Positions 1 through 8,699 of a stretch of 22,843 nucleotides of DNA are shown in pieces. Source of the stretch: Saccoglossus kowalevskii (lineage: Eukaryota; Hemichordata; Enteropneusta; Harrimaniidae); the NCBI RefSeq assembly GCF_000003605.2, contig NW_003107096.1, forward strand, positions 73,673 to 96,515, written 5' to 3'. The stretch's first letter is position 1; each line of letters starts with the position of its first letter. The notes under the pieces are model-generated. The model ran no database searches. It was not told where the DNA came from and saw only the letters and a list, made by a program, of their open reading frames with translations. The position numbers and the translations under genes were made by a program.

Positions 1-595
1 CATACATACACGACTATAAACAAGTCTGAAACTAAAAATATCAAACTAAAAAATAGTGACGCAAACATTAAATTAATTACTAGAAAATAATAAGTTATAT
101 GTTTTGCATCAATTGTCCGTGATGTGCTAGTTATTTCCGGAAGTCAAACACACATTTAATGGGCGAAACTACAGAGATTTGCCAAAGGTCGCTTTCCTAA
201 CAAACAATAAAATTCAAGAAGTCAAAGCATTGGTTCATGAATAAATGTTACCACTAATTGTCCATGACAGCAACCCATTAAGCAATATAGAAGTCATCCA
301 ATTAAAGCTGACTGGTAGTAAATATTGACAAATTGTCTTTGAATGTAATACACATTCGTGTCCTGCAGGCAGTTTGTTGGCAAGAATGAATGTAGCTAAT
401 TGAGTTGGGAAACATCACAGCTCCCCTTAGTGACTTTAAACATTATACATTGACTGGATGGAAAGAACCATTCATTATCATTTCTGGCTTATGCTTTCAC
501 AGTACACGTAAAATTACGAACCAGCTAATTGCTCATTAGGGTACATGACTGGGCTGTGCTTATTGGGGAATTGGATAGAAGCACAATCTTTTGGG

Positions 596-815
596 TCATT
601 GGCCGATATTTTGTTTAGATCATTTGCCATTGGGATGGAGGGCTGATATTCGTTAAGGTGTTTGGCCATTGGGATGGAGTGACAATATTTTAACATTTCT
701 AATCTTATTTGCCATTTGGTACATAGGGCTGATATTTTTGTGATGAAGTCATGAAGGCCAACATGAGAGCTAAAATTCTGTCAGGGCTCATTGGGTTGGA
801 GGGCCAACATTCTTT
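596..815. repeat. Degenerate short-period tandem repeat
   Basis: A motif of the form gccattgggatggagggctgata (given here only as a consensus of key bases: gccat, ggga/ggta, gggctgatatt) recurs with decay at about 626, 665, 711 and 786, and more weakly near 530. Spacing is uneven (39, 46 and 75 bp). It looks like an old, diverged minisatellite. The minus-strand open frame across it (514-696) shows the same repeat at peptide level and is not taken as a gene. Confidence 0.5.
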
Positions 816-1071
816 CAGAACTTATTCATCTGGAAAGCTGACAATCTTTCTGCCATCCATCAAAATGCACATGATCAACTTCTTTAAAATTAATTGTCTG
901 TGTCCTTATCCCAAAACTAACATTTGTGTAAGTTTATATTTTTAAACAATATTCTAATTTTCAATGATACATTAGGCTCAGGCTCATTACATGCCGAGAA
1001 GGGGTATGGCAATGACAAGAAGATACATAGCATTACGATATCATGCAGCTATTCAAATGAGATACATTGTC

Positions 1072-1162
1072 ATGCAAATGATGACATCTAAACTTTGGAT
1101 ATTAACAATGTCTTCCCCCATTCATGCAAAACTTATTGTCTACATAGACAATACATGCAAAT
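1072..1162 (+). promoter_or_regulatory. Two POU octamer motifs ATGCAAAT
   Basis: Perfect octamers occur at 1072-1079 and 1155-1162, 83 bp apart, inside the presumed netrin intron. A third lies at 17507-17514, preceded by ATGC. Octamers are the classic POU-homeodomain target (established knowledge). In AT-rich DNA such 8-mers also arise by chance, so an enhancer role is only a suggestion. Confidence 0.2.
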
Positions 1163-1290
1163 ATAGTAATAGTGTTTACACTGAAACCATTGAATTTTAG
1201 CGTAAATATTAACAGCAATGAAGCAAAATAAAATGGTCAGTTTAGGTAGTTGTGCAAAGTACAAAAGCTGCGAGTTATATTATTAACAAA

Positions 1291-1447
1291 TTAACCTTTT
1301 CACCACCAGACATTCTCTCCCACATTTGTCTGCACCTTTTTCTTATAGTCCTTCAATATTTCTAGAAATAAACCCTAAGTTTGAAGCCGACAGACAAAAT
1401 TTGAGTCAATTTTCAGTTTTTACTCAACTGGTGGTGAAAAAGGTTAA
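1291..1447. mobile_element. Short TTAA-flanked MITE (piggyBac-like target)
   Basis: This 157 bp unit begins TTAACCTTTTCACCACCAG. It ends with the reverse complement of the same sequence, differing by a single T. TTAA stands at both outer edges, the target-site duplication typical of piggyBac and Kolobok superfamilies (established knowledge). There is no transposase, so the element is non-autonomous. An internal segment (about 1356-1424) reappears in reverse complement at about 19605-19675, which supports a dispersed family. Confidence 0.8.
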
Positions 1448-2295
1448 TGCCAATTAGCGTTAAAATCACATAATCAACATTATGTTCTATTCCATAACAA
1501 CCTATTAGTACAGGTTTGAATAGAAGCCAACTGAACCCACAAGAAAGTATTTAATCAAAGACATACACACACAGATAGGAACACACAAAGACTCCCATGT
1601 GTGCAATACAATAAGTCAATAAATACAATGAAGATAATATTTAATATATGAAAGCTGCAAAAGTTGTACATCTGAAAAATCTGTACAGCAAAGATGATAG
1701 AACACAAAAGTGTTTTCGCTAATGTCAATGGGATGGAATATAAAATAATACATTTAAAAATGAGTAAACTTTTTTAAGCATAAGCTAATGTTTGAAGTAG
1801 TTATTGCAGTTGCAGGATTGGGTGGGGATTACAGGTATACACTAGTAGCTCTATGTTTTAGTGAATACATACACACACACATACAGACTGCATGAAAGAA
1901 TGTGAGATCAGTGTATATGACCCACATGAAATTCATCATCGCCTTCGCCACTGTGCCTGTAGTTTAGTGTAAACTTGCTTATAATGAGATTTGCACGTTT
2001 CGCGAGATGTCGGCACATGACTGATGTGTGGGTATCAATCAACAATGCTCTCTTCGCTCCACATACATTATATTCTTCTGGAGTTTCCCAATGAAATGTT
2101 ATCTTATTTTCTGTCTACTTAATTATAAAGATTTAAAGATTTTGTGTATAAATCAAACACTTCATGATAAAATTATGTAAAACATCATCTTATTAAAATT
2201 TTTGCCAAAAATGTCAAATACTGTCAATAAATGGACTTGATCATTCTAAAAACTGAAAACAAAAAGACGGCAATATTCAGTCTTAATGCATGGTT

Positions 2296-2613
2296 CTAAT
2301 GTGATGACATTAACAATAACAAGATATATGTGTGTAAAATACGAGAGATGACAGTCTCCCAGCTGATGTCTGCGTATGGTAGATGACCCCAAAGGTCGGC
2401 AATGACATCATCCAGTGAATCATAAAATATCTTTTGTAGGGCACATTTCTCAGCTAATATGGCATCACTATGTGACCTTTGACCTCTTGATAGTTTAGTT
2501 GGGTGAAGGGGGGAGAGGGAGGGGTAGAGGATAGTTTCAAGTTCTTGATGGCTAGATGAAAAAATACAATTCATTAAATTTATATAAACAACTATACTGA
2601 CACAGATCACCAA
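2296..2613 (-). other. Unassigned minus-strand open frame in netrin intron
   Basis: A 105-codon frame lies antisense inside the presumed netrin intron. Its central part (about residues 45-95, e.g. KIFYDSLDDVIADLWGHLPY) has a balanced, protein-like composition with acidic and aromatic residues. Its first 25 residues look like translated AT-rich DNA. I recognise no family and see no clear flanking splice sites or promoter. It may be an isolated exon, a decayed transposon fragment, or chance. Confidence 0.2.
2473..2485 (-). promoter_or_regulatory. Perfect DR1 nuclear-receptor half-site pair
   Basis: The plus strand reads TGACCTTTGACCT, which is AGGTCAAAGGTCA on the minus strand: two AGGTCA half-sites in direct repeat with one-base spacing. 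This is the established binding site of RXR heterodimers, HNF4 and COUP-TF. It sits in the presumed netrin intron about 270 bp before the first NTR exon. A weaker relative, TACCTTTGACCT, lies just after 4384. Function is inferred from motif only. Confidence 0.3.
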
Positions 2614-2758
2614 TATATAGAGGTGTTAATTGATATGTATTTATTCATGAATACTTGACAAATAATTAGAAACTGCCAAGAGTTCAAATAATAATTGCAT
2701 ACATCCCGATTTCAAACATAAATTAATTAGCGTATATATTTTTTGATTTCATTTCTAG

Positions 2759-2824
2759 GCTGTCCAAAATGTAAAGGTAGTAGCCGCAAAGTCAATATGA
2801 ACAAATACTGCAAGAAAGACTATG
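2759..2824 (+). CDS. Netrin, penultimate exon (start of NTR/C345C module)
   Basis: This is an internal exon of a netrin, a secreted laminin-related guidance cue that binds DCC/neogenin and UNC5 receptors (established knowledge). The exon is 66 nt, bounded by the acceptor tttctag and the donor gtaagt. It reads CPKCKGSSRKVNMNKYCKKD followed by Y, with the first codon completed by GC and the last base G left over (a phase 1 intron follows). From memory, human netrin-1 at the same place has a CxxxC pair and then INMKKYCKKDYAVQ, so the match is direct. The CPKC pair and the YC cysteine are three of the six NTR cysteines. Upstream exons (laminin N-terminal and LE domains) are not in the window. Orthology to one vertebrate netrin cannot be decided here. 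Confidence 0.95.
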
Positions 2825-3875
2825 GTAAGTTAGATAATTATTGGATATATTTAGTTTAAGGAAGATGCTTACTCTACATGCCAGACAGAAGTCTCAAAAT
2901 AATTCACACAGCCAATATTTGATAAAAGACATGGGAGAATACAGGCACTGGCAACTGCGGCAAATACCAAAAGGAATGGAATGGTGTTTTGTGTGACATC
3001 TTTTGGTGTGCCATGTACTATTATGTTAGTGTCTGGATGCGCGCAACAAATCCACAATCACATTTTTTCCAGTTGATATCGGTTTTAAAATGTGCTTAAA
3101 ATGTTAAATATGTTTACAGTAGATTGGTTTATGTACTGCTCAGTAGCGTAGATTTGTTTTTGAATGAAAATAGATGAACAAAGATTATCATCATTTATTT
3201 ACATCAAGTTCTACAGAAATTTGAGTCATGATAAAGCTACTGATTGGCTACCGAACCCTAACACCTAACGGTCTGACCAATCAGAAAGCAGCATGTTTTC
3301 AACCTATCAGATTCTGCCTCATACATATACTTCAACTCAACTGAGAAAGTTTTCATGAATATATTGTATACAATTTGTTCAAAATTCTACTACAGTATGT
3401 CCTACTGATATTATTGTGTTGCAGAGGCATCTTTTTGTTTTGAAATTTGCCAATCAAAAAAAAAAGGATTTATATTTATTTTTACGTGTGAGCCAACTTA
3501 AACGTAATGTTTAAAATCACATTTGAGCCCTAAACATGATATATTGAAGAAAAGACAACAATTGCTTGTCCCTTGTATTCGCTAGTGTCTTTCATTTGAT
3601 GAATATGTCATTATTATTCATATTATTCATACTTATCACATTATCATATTAGGTGATATTGTAAAATTTGATAACTTGGAGGGCAGTTACAGTGATGTCA
3701 CTTCATGAATATTGCGCCAAATTTATTTACATTACTTGTAAATAAACTTGTATCACTTACTACAATTTTTTTAAGATTTACGATAAAGACTTTAATTTCT
3801 TAATTGATTAATTTGACAGCCATCACTGTAAAATAATGCCTATGTAATTTCTTTCTCTTTTTCATTCTGTATCAG
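2825..3875 (+). other. Netrin intron within the NTR module
   Basis: This 1051 nt intron runs from GTAAGT to a pyrimidine-rich tract ending ATCAG, and splits an alanine codon after its first base. It contains an 8-bp inverted CCAAT pair (3240-3294) and a TGATGTCA motif near 3693 followed by a TTGCGCCAAAT (E2F-like) string. I see no coding content. Confidence 0.9.
3240..3294. promoter_or_regulatory. Inverted pair of CCAAT boxes
   Basis: CTGATTGG at 3240-3247 and CCAATCAG at 3287-3294 are perfect reverse complements separated by 39 bp. Each is a CCAAT box, the NF-Y site (established knowledge). They could also be the decayed ends of a small inverted-repeat insertion, since the flanks show partial further symmetry. 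The location is the netrin NTR intron. Confidence 0.25.
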
Positions 3876-4192
3876 CCGTTCAAGCGAATATATTATCTCG
3901 GGAGCAGACAACTGATTGGGTCAAGTTCACAATCAATGTAATGACTGTATATAAGAAGGGACAGAACAAAATCCGCAGAGGTGATCAGATATTATACGTG
4001 CATAACAGAGATCTAACGTGCAAATGTCCAAAACTGCGACTTGGTCGAAAATACCTTATTATCGGCAACGACAACAAAAATCCCAATCAAAATGGTCTTT
4101 TAGCTGACCACAAGAGCTACGTGATTCCTTGGAGGGATGACTGGAACAGACGAATGAGAAAATTCCAACGAAAAGCTAGGAAGTCATGCTAA
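3876..4192 (+). CDS. Netrin, terminal coding exon (NTR domain and stop)
   Basis: This final coding exon (317 nt including TAA) supplies most of the NTR/C345C domain, which in netrins contributes heparin/matrix binding (established knowledge). It opens behind the acceptor ATCAG with CC, completing GCC, and then VQANILSREQTTDWVKF. Diagnostic netrin strings are KIRRGDQILY, DLTCKCPK, KYLIIGN and VIPWRDDWNRRMRKFQ, matching remembered human netrin-1 segments RIRRGDQSLW, DIACKCPK, KYLLLGN and VIQWRDTWARRLRKFQ in order. The tail KARKSC is basic and ends in cysteine. The CKC pair and this last cysteine complete the six NTR cysteines. The frame is intact with no breaks. A methionine-initiated reading from 3941 is an artefact: the true frame enters by splicing at 3876. 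Confidence 0.96.
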
Positions 4193-5325
4193 AAAAAAAA
4201 TGAAAAAAAAAAAAGAACTATTGGCTCTTGGATTTTGGTTAAAAATGAAAAGAAAAAAATAATTTTATAATGTTATGTAAATTTTCAATCTATATAAAAG
4301 ACGGAAATTTTAGGTGCAACGTATTTTAAATCTGTATCCTGTAAAACAACAGAATTGTCACACATTTACACTGTTTGTAGAGTCTACCTTTGACCTTTAC
4401 CCCAGAAGGGAAATTCCATACAGGCTTACCACATCCCTTTCTGATTAACAACATCCTGTATAGCTAGGATCAGTAACCAATTGTATAAGGTCACACCCAC
4501 CTACAAACACATACATACACAAAATAGTCATGATATTCATACTGTACATTTAATGAGCCATATTTCAGTTAGAAGTGTTCCAATACACGTTTTGAACATA
4601 TTTGAAGAAAGTTGATTCCACAGAAAAATTACATGTCATGAAATCGTTGTCTTTTTTTAACAAGTTCATGCATGATCTTTTTCTTGGCTGTGTTTATAAG
4701 CATCCTAGATTTTGAGGATTGATTTAAGTGGGACAAAATGAAGTGCTAATGTACGATTTCAATTATTCTGTGACATGTACGTGTACCCCACCGACATATT
4801 TCGCTGGGTATTGGCTGGTCAGCATATATCCTAGTTTAAAGCTTGGATCAAAACAAAGTGTCTACTCACACATCTCTGAAACATTATTTGTAATATATAA
4901 TTGTGAAAGCATGATTTATTTTTGTTCCTTCGCTCAGTTCCAGAGGGAACCTTTTTTCAGGACACGGAGTAATATTAGATTTGATTATTAATATTTGATT
5001 CCAATTTATCATCCCTACCCATTTCAACATTTTTGGGATATGTAGGAAAATGAAAGTGGAAATTGGTAAAAATAATCATTATGTTAATGGTTTTATGTCA
5101 GTAAGCAGTGGAGGGTGGGTCTCATTATTGAGCAGTGTGGTCACATGCATTAGAAGCTATCACTGTCAACAGTTGTGTAAAATGCAGATTTTCTAAAAAA
5201 AAAACACATAGTAATGTTGTATTTTCCCCTATATTTATAATCTAACATAAAGCTAACTTAAGATATGGCAAACGTATTTCCTGAGTTGATCTAAATATCC
5301 TGTTGTGTGATTCATTGCAATCTCC
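4193..5325 (+). other. Netrin 3' UTR and downstream sequence
   Basis: The sequence following the netrin stop is AT-rich and non-coding, starting with an A-rich stretch (4191-4250). It includes a GGGAAATTCC string at 4408-4417 (a NF-kappaB consensus) and a degenerate DR1 just before it. No AATAAA occurs close to the stop, so the 3' UTR is probably more than 1 kb long. An open frame at 4728-4991 has no recognisable content. Confidence 0.5.
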
Positions 5326-5554
5326 CTAACTCTTTGAGTGCCAGATATTTTTCCTGTCCAAAATTCAGTGCAAAGTTGTCACATTTTGTGAAATTGTCAA
5401 CATTTAGACCAGACAGACAGTTTCACATATTGCTTTTAATTTTTGATGAAAAAAAACTTTAGCTATTTTTTCCACATTTCATGTGGAGAGGAACAGAGTG
5501 TAAAAAATCATTTTGTATATGGTGTCAATTTGACAATGGCGCTTAAAGGATTAA
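5326..5554. mobile_element. TTAA-type MITE, second family
   Basis: This 229 bp unit has imperfect terminal inverted repeats. The left end is CTAACTCTTTGAGTGCCA and the right end, read in reverse complement, is TTAATCCTTTAAGCGCCA. The outer tetranucleotides are CTAA (a decayed TTAA) and TTAA. The TTAA plus pyrimidine start resembles piggyBac-like non-autonomous elements (established knowledge), but the interior differs from the 1291 family. There is no coding capacity. The diverged ends suggest an older insertion. Confidence 0.65.
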
Positions 5555-8040
5555 GATACTGAAAATTCTGAACAATATTACAAATAATGTTGCATTTGGG
5601 ATAGCAATACAATACAGTTATAAACAGAGACAGTTATGGAAAACGTTGTTAAATGTTTTGCTTCATTTAGGCATAGATACAGTCAATTAAATAAAAAAAA
5701 AAAACTTATTTCACAAATTTGATGAACATTTGATTAATTGAGCAGTATTGTTTTGCGTTTTTGTATTTTTATGCAATTTCGGTGAGACAAAGTACGAAAC
5801 AAATGTTACAACCTAACTTGTCTCCGCGTAGACGAAATATCATAATGCATAGAATTTATCGTTATGTTGTTTACTTCTACTCACCGATATATATTTGACG
5901 ACTATCTTCACGAAGGTGGACTGTAGAGTGATTGTGTATATTTATAGTGTACTATGGTAGTGTTGGTGCTAACTTAATCTCATCTACTGCCAGGTGCTTT
6001 TCTCGTACAATAACACTTTAGTTCTGTATAATGTCAAATTTGAATGCATATTATTTACCAGACTGAGCAGTGCTGAGAAGTGGTTAGTCACGGCACTGGA
6101 ATTATAACTCTTTGGACCAGTTTCTCTGGTCCTGCCAAACTAACTTCTATCAAAAAAGTACATACATGTCTATTAATGAGAAAAAGGTGATCATGATTGT
6201 TTTAATTCTTGTCAATTTCTTTTTAACAGAATTGTACCATTTCATCGTGACCTCAAGTCCTATAACGGACACATCAATTTTTTTTTTAAAACTAAAATTC
6301 AATGATGGAATTATAGTTAATTTATACAGCTATATCAAAAGTCCATGTATTTTACTAGGTATTGAGTTTAATGTGAGAATATGTAAAGTAGTCAGTTTAG
6401 CTTAACCATTTGTTTACCTTATCCTGTGACCTAGGATACATTGCATAATTTTCATACAAGAATTGTGACTGGTTAACAGCATGAAGCCTTTTGAAGTTGG
6501 CTCAGATCACCATCACTTAGCTGTAATACCAAAACAATGAAATACAATCAGGGTCTGGATCAGTTCAGTTTTCACACTTCCCAAACAGTAGACATACTTA
6601 CAAATTTCAAATCCTTGCCACTGGAAAATAGATGTTATTTATACAATGTGCACACCCCAGCTGGGTACCTATATTAGAATTTTGAAAGCCAGAAAATAGA
6701 TTTATAAATATACAAAATGAAATCATTTGTTTTATCTACTGGGGGGAAAAAAACTTTAAAAAAAAGCAGCAAAGCCAATTTTTGTGAAAAGTCTGTTACT
6801 TACAGAATATATACTTAGTACGTTTAATTTTATACAATGGTCACAATGAACAATAATATAAGTAAAACAAAAATAGAATCCCCCAAAATACTAACTGTAT
6901 CAATTTTATTTAGTTTTATAAACACAACACGGCATGGGACATATATTAAACATATATTTTACACCATTAAATAATTTAAAACTAAGTTTAGTATATTTGC
7001 TTACAGGTGCTTTGTCCATTGAAAGCAAAATGTACTTCCAGAGCAAAACTATGTGCACAGGAAAAAAATGTTTATATTTTTTGTTTTTGTAACACACCAA
7101 AGTGGTTGTGTATTCAATGAAAGCTGTAAAAAGCAATATATAAAAAAATTGAAAAGTTACAGCTAGCACAGTTTTATGTATATAGCACAGATAAAAAAAA
7201 ATAATAAATAATTAAGTATTGAACTTTAAGATGTCTTGATGTGCAAGATTTATTTGAATCACATGAAGTTAATTTCTAATAAACTTCTTTATATTAAGAA
7301 TATATAACAACTGTCAGTGTACAGGTATATCAAGGAGTATTTTCCATTTAAACATGAAACTATTAGGAATGGGGTAAATCCATGTGATCAACTCACTCTA
7401 TTGTCACTCTTATAACGAAATATTTCACTTACTGTAATGGCTGCCCGACAGATTTTCTGAGATATAACAGTAATCTCAATACCAACCTCAGTCTCTGCAT
7501 TAACAAGGGTAATTCTCAGTGTATAGTTTTCAGAAGCCAAAATAGCGTGAGGAGATTTTCAGTTTTGTCAGGAAGTTTATGTTGAATTTCCAAAAATTTA
7601 GAAAGTGTAAAAATGAACTGTTGAAGCAGAGTTTCCTATTTTTGCGTGTAGATTCAACAAGCACTGTATAAGATATTTTTTTTTTCTCTCATTGAATTGT
7701 GTTGTATGTTATTTATTGGTGAAAGAAGTGGTGAGGGAAAAAAGGAGTTATGGAGAGAAACATTAAATCGTTACTTTTCTCAAATGTAAATAAGTCGTGT
7801 TTTTGACATTTTATTACAACTATATTAAATGTAGCTTCAATTCATGGAGATTACAGAAATAAAGATATGTTTAACCTTAAAATATAAGCAAAGTGTAATT
7901 TATAAATGAATGTGTGTTACTGATGTGTTCATCTTTCTCTCACTTTCTGAACAGATGTCAGACGAGACCTCAGGAAATGTCTGAATGCATATGTGTTGTT
8001 CATATAAAGGTTGAAAAAAATTTACCAATGCATGCATGAA
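5555..8040. other. Non-coding, AT-rich intergenic stretch
   Basis: No convincing gene on either strand. Candidate poly(A) signals for netrin on the + strand are AATAAA at 5690-5695, followed by an A run that may itself be genomic, and AATAAA at 7858-7863. A short hairpin (ggaccag with ctggtcc) lies near 6114-6132. Open frames at 6112-6405 (+) and 6906-7169 (-) read as translated AT-rich DNA and are not accepted as genes. Confidence 0.5.
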
Positions 8041-8054
8041 ATGGTTGAAAAATG

Positions 8055-8067
8055 CCCCCCCCCCCCC
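8055..8067 (+). repeat. Poly-C tract (13 C)
   Basis: An uninterrupted run of 13 C lies in otherwise AT-rich DNA. The complementary strand is a G run that could form a quadruplex (established property of G runs). Two longer runs of the same type occur at 11584-11599 and 18714-18727. Confidence 0.95.
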
Positions 8068-8149
8068 ATACTTAGAGTATTCACACCAAATCTAATCAAA
8101 ATCTGAGAACTGTTAGAACACATAGAGGGGAGCAAAAAGAGAAGAAGAA

Positions 8150-8690
8150 AAAAGTCACCATGGTGGCTATTTGAATCAAATCTGAAAAATGCCTTGCATC
8201 AGCATCTCTGAGTAAAAACAACTTTACTTGAACAAATTGATTAAAACATGTCTGAAAAATGATTAAGGAAATATGAAAGTATGGCTGCCAGACAGCCATT
8301 TTGAAGCAAAACACAAAATAAACTGACAAAAGTATGAATGTATGTTCAAATATTGTATTTATATGTTTTTGACAAAAAATTGATTCCAGTCTGTTACTAT
8401 TTCTTTGAAATCCAAAGAAAAGAACATGCAACCCATTATGTTTTGCTTTTGAACACAATTTATACAAAACATGTAAAAGTATATCTAAGAAACGCTTTGA
8501 AACAAAATTGTGAAACAAAATGAAGTAACCCACCATGAGTGGTGTCAATGCCAAGTTTAAATGAAATTGGCTCAGGCATGCATGAGAAGCAATTGATAAT
8601 TTATTGAAACATTGAATTTTGTTTTTTGTTTTTTTTGGACAAAAATGGTCGTCATACGCACAGAAGGATCAATGAAACCAAAAACGCAAG
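8150..8690. repeat. Old interspersed repeat with roughly 130 bp internal period
   Basis: Landmarks repeat in diverged form: a (g/c)(t/c)(c/g)attttgaa-type string at about 8163 and 8294, a catgtctgaaaaatg-type string at about 8196, 8250 and 8573, and a gaaattggctcaggcatg string near 8565. The same landmarks occur at 11750-12060. The large open frames here (8096-8554 minus, 8338-8523 plus) are by-products of the repeat. I cannot assign a superfamily. Confidence 0.45.
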
Positions 8691-8699
8691 TTCACCTTA

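Larger units (their letters stand above)
1..2758 (+). other. Probable netrin intron (upstream of the NTR exons)
   Basis: This stretch precedes the first recognised netrin exon, which opens in mid-codon behind a splice acceptor, so at least its right part must be intron. I looked for the cysteine-rich laminin-type EGF exons of netrin and found none. The remaining netrin exons are presumably to the left of the window. The stretch holds a degenerate repeat near 600-815, two POU octamers near 1072 and 1155, a MITE at 1291-1447, short CA-rich runs near 1560 and 1868, and an unassigned minus-strand open frame at 2296-2613. Confidence 0.6.

Noticed and set aside
4190-4250. Poly(A) tail of a processed retrocopy after the netrin stop
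   Set aside because: The upstream netrin sequence is interrupted by a spliceosomal intron with good sites, so it is the genuine gene; the A-rich run is interrupted and lies inside the 3' UTR.
4285-4310. TATATAAAAG string as a TATA box
   Set aside because: It lies about 100 bp after the netrin stop, within the presumed 3' UTR, with no downstream gene on the + strand.
8096-8554. 152-codon minus-strand open frame with many phenylalanines
   Set aside because: It is antisense across an A-rich interspersed repeat; the Phe/Leu richness comes from TTT/TTG codons, with no motif or splice context.
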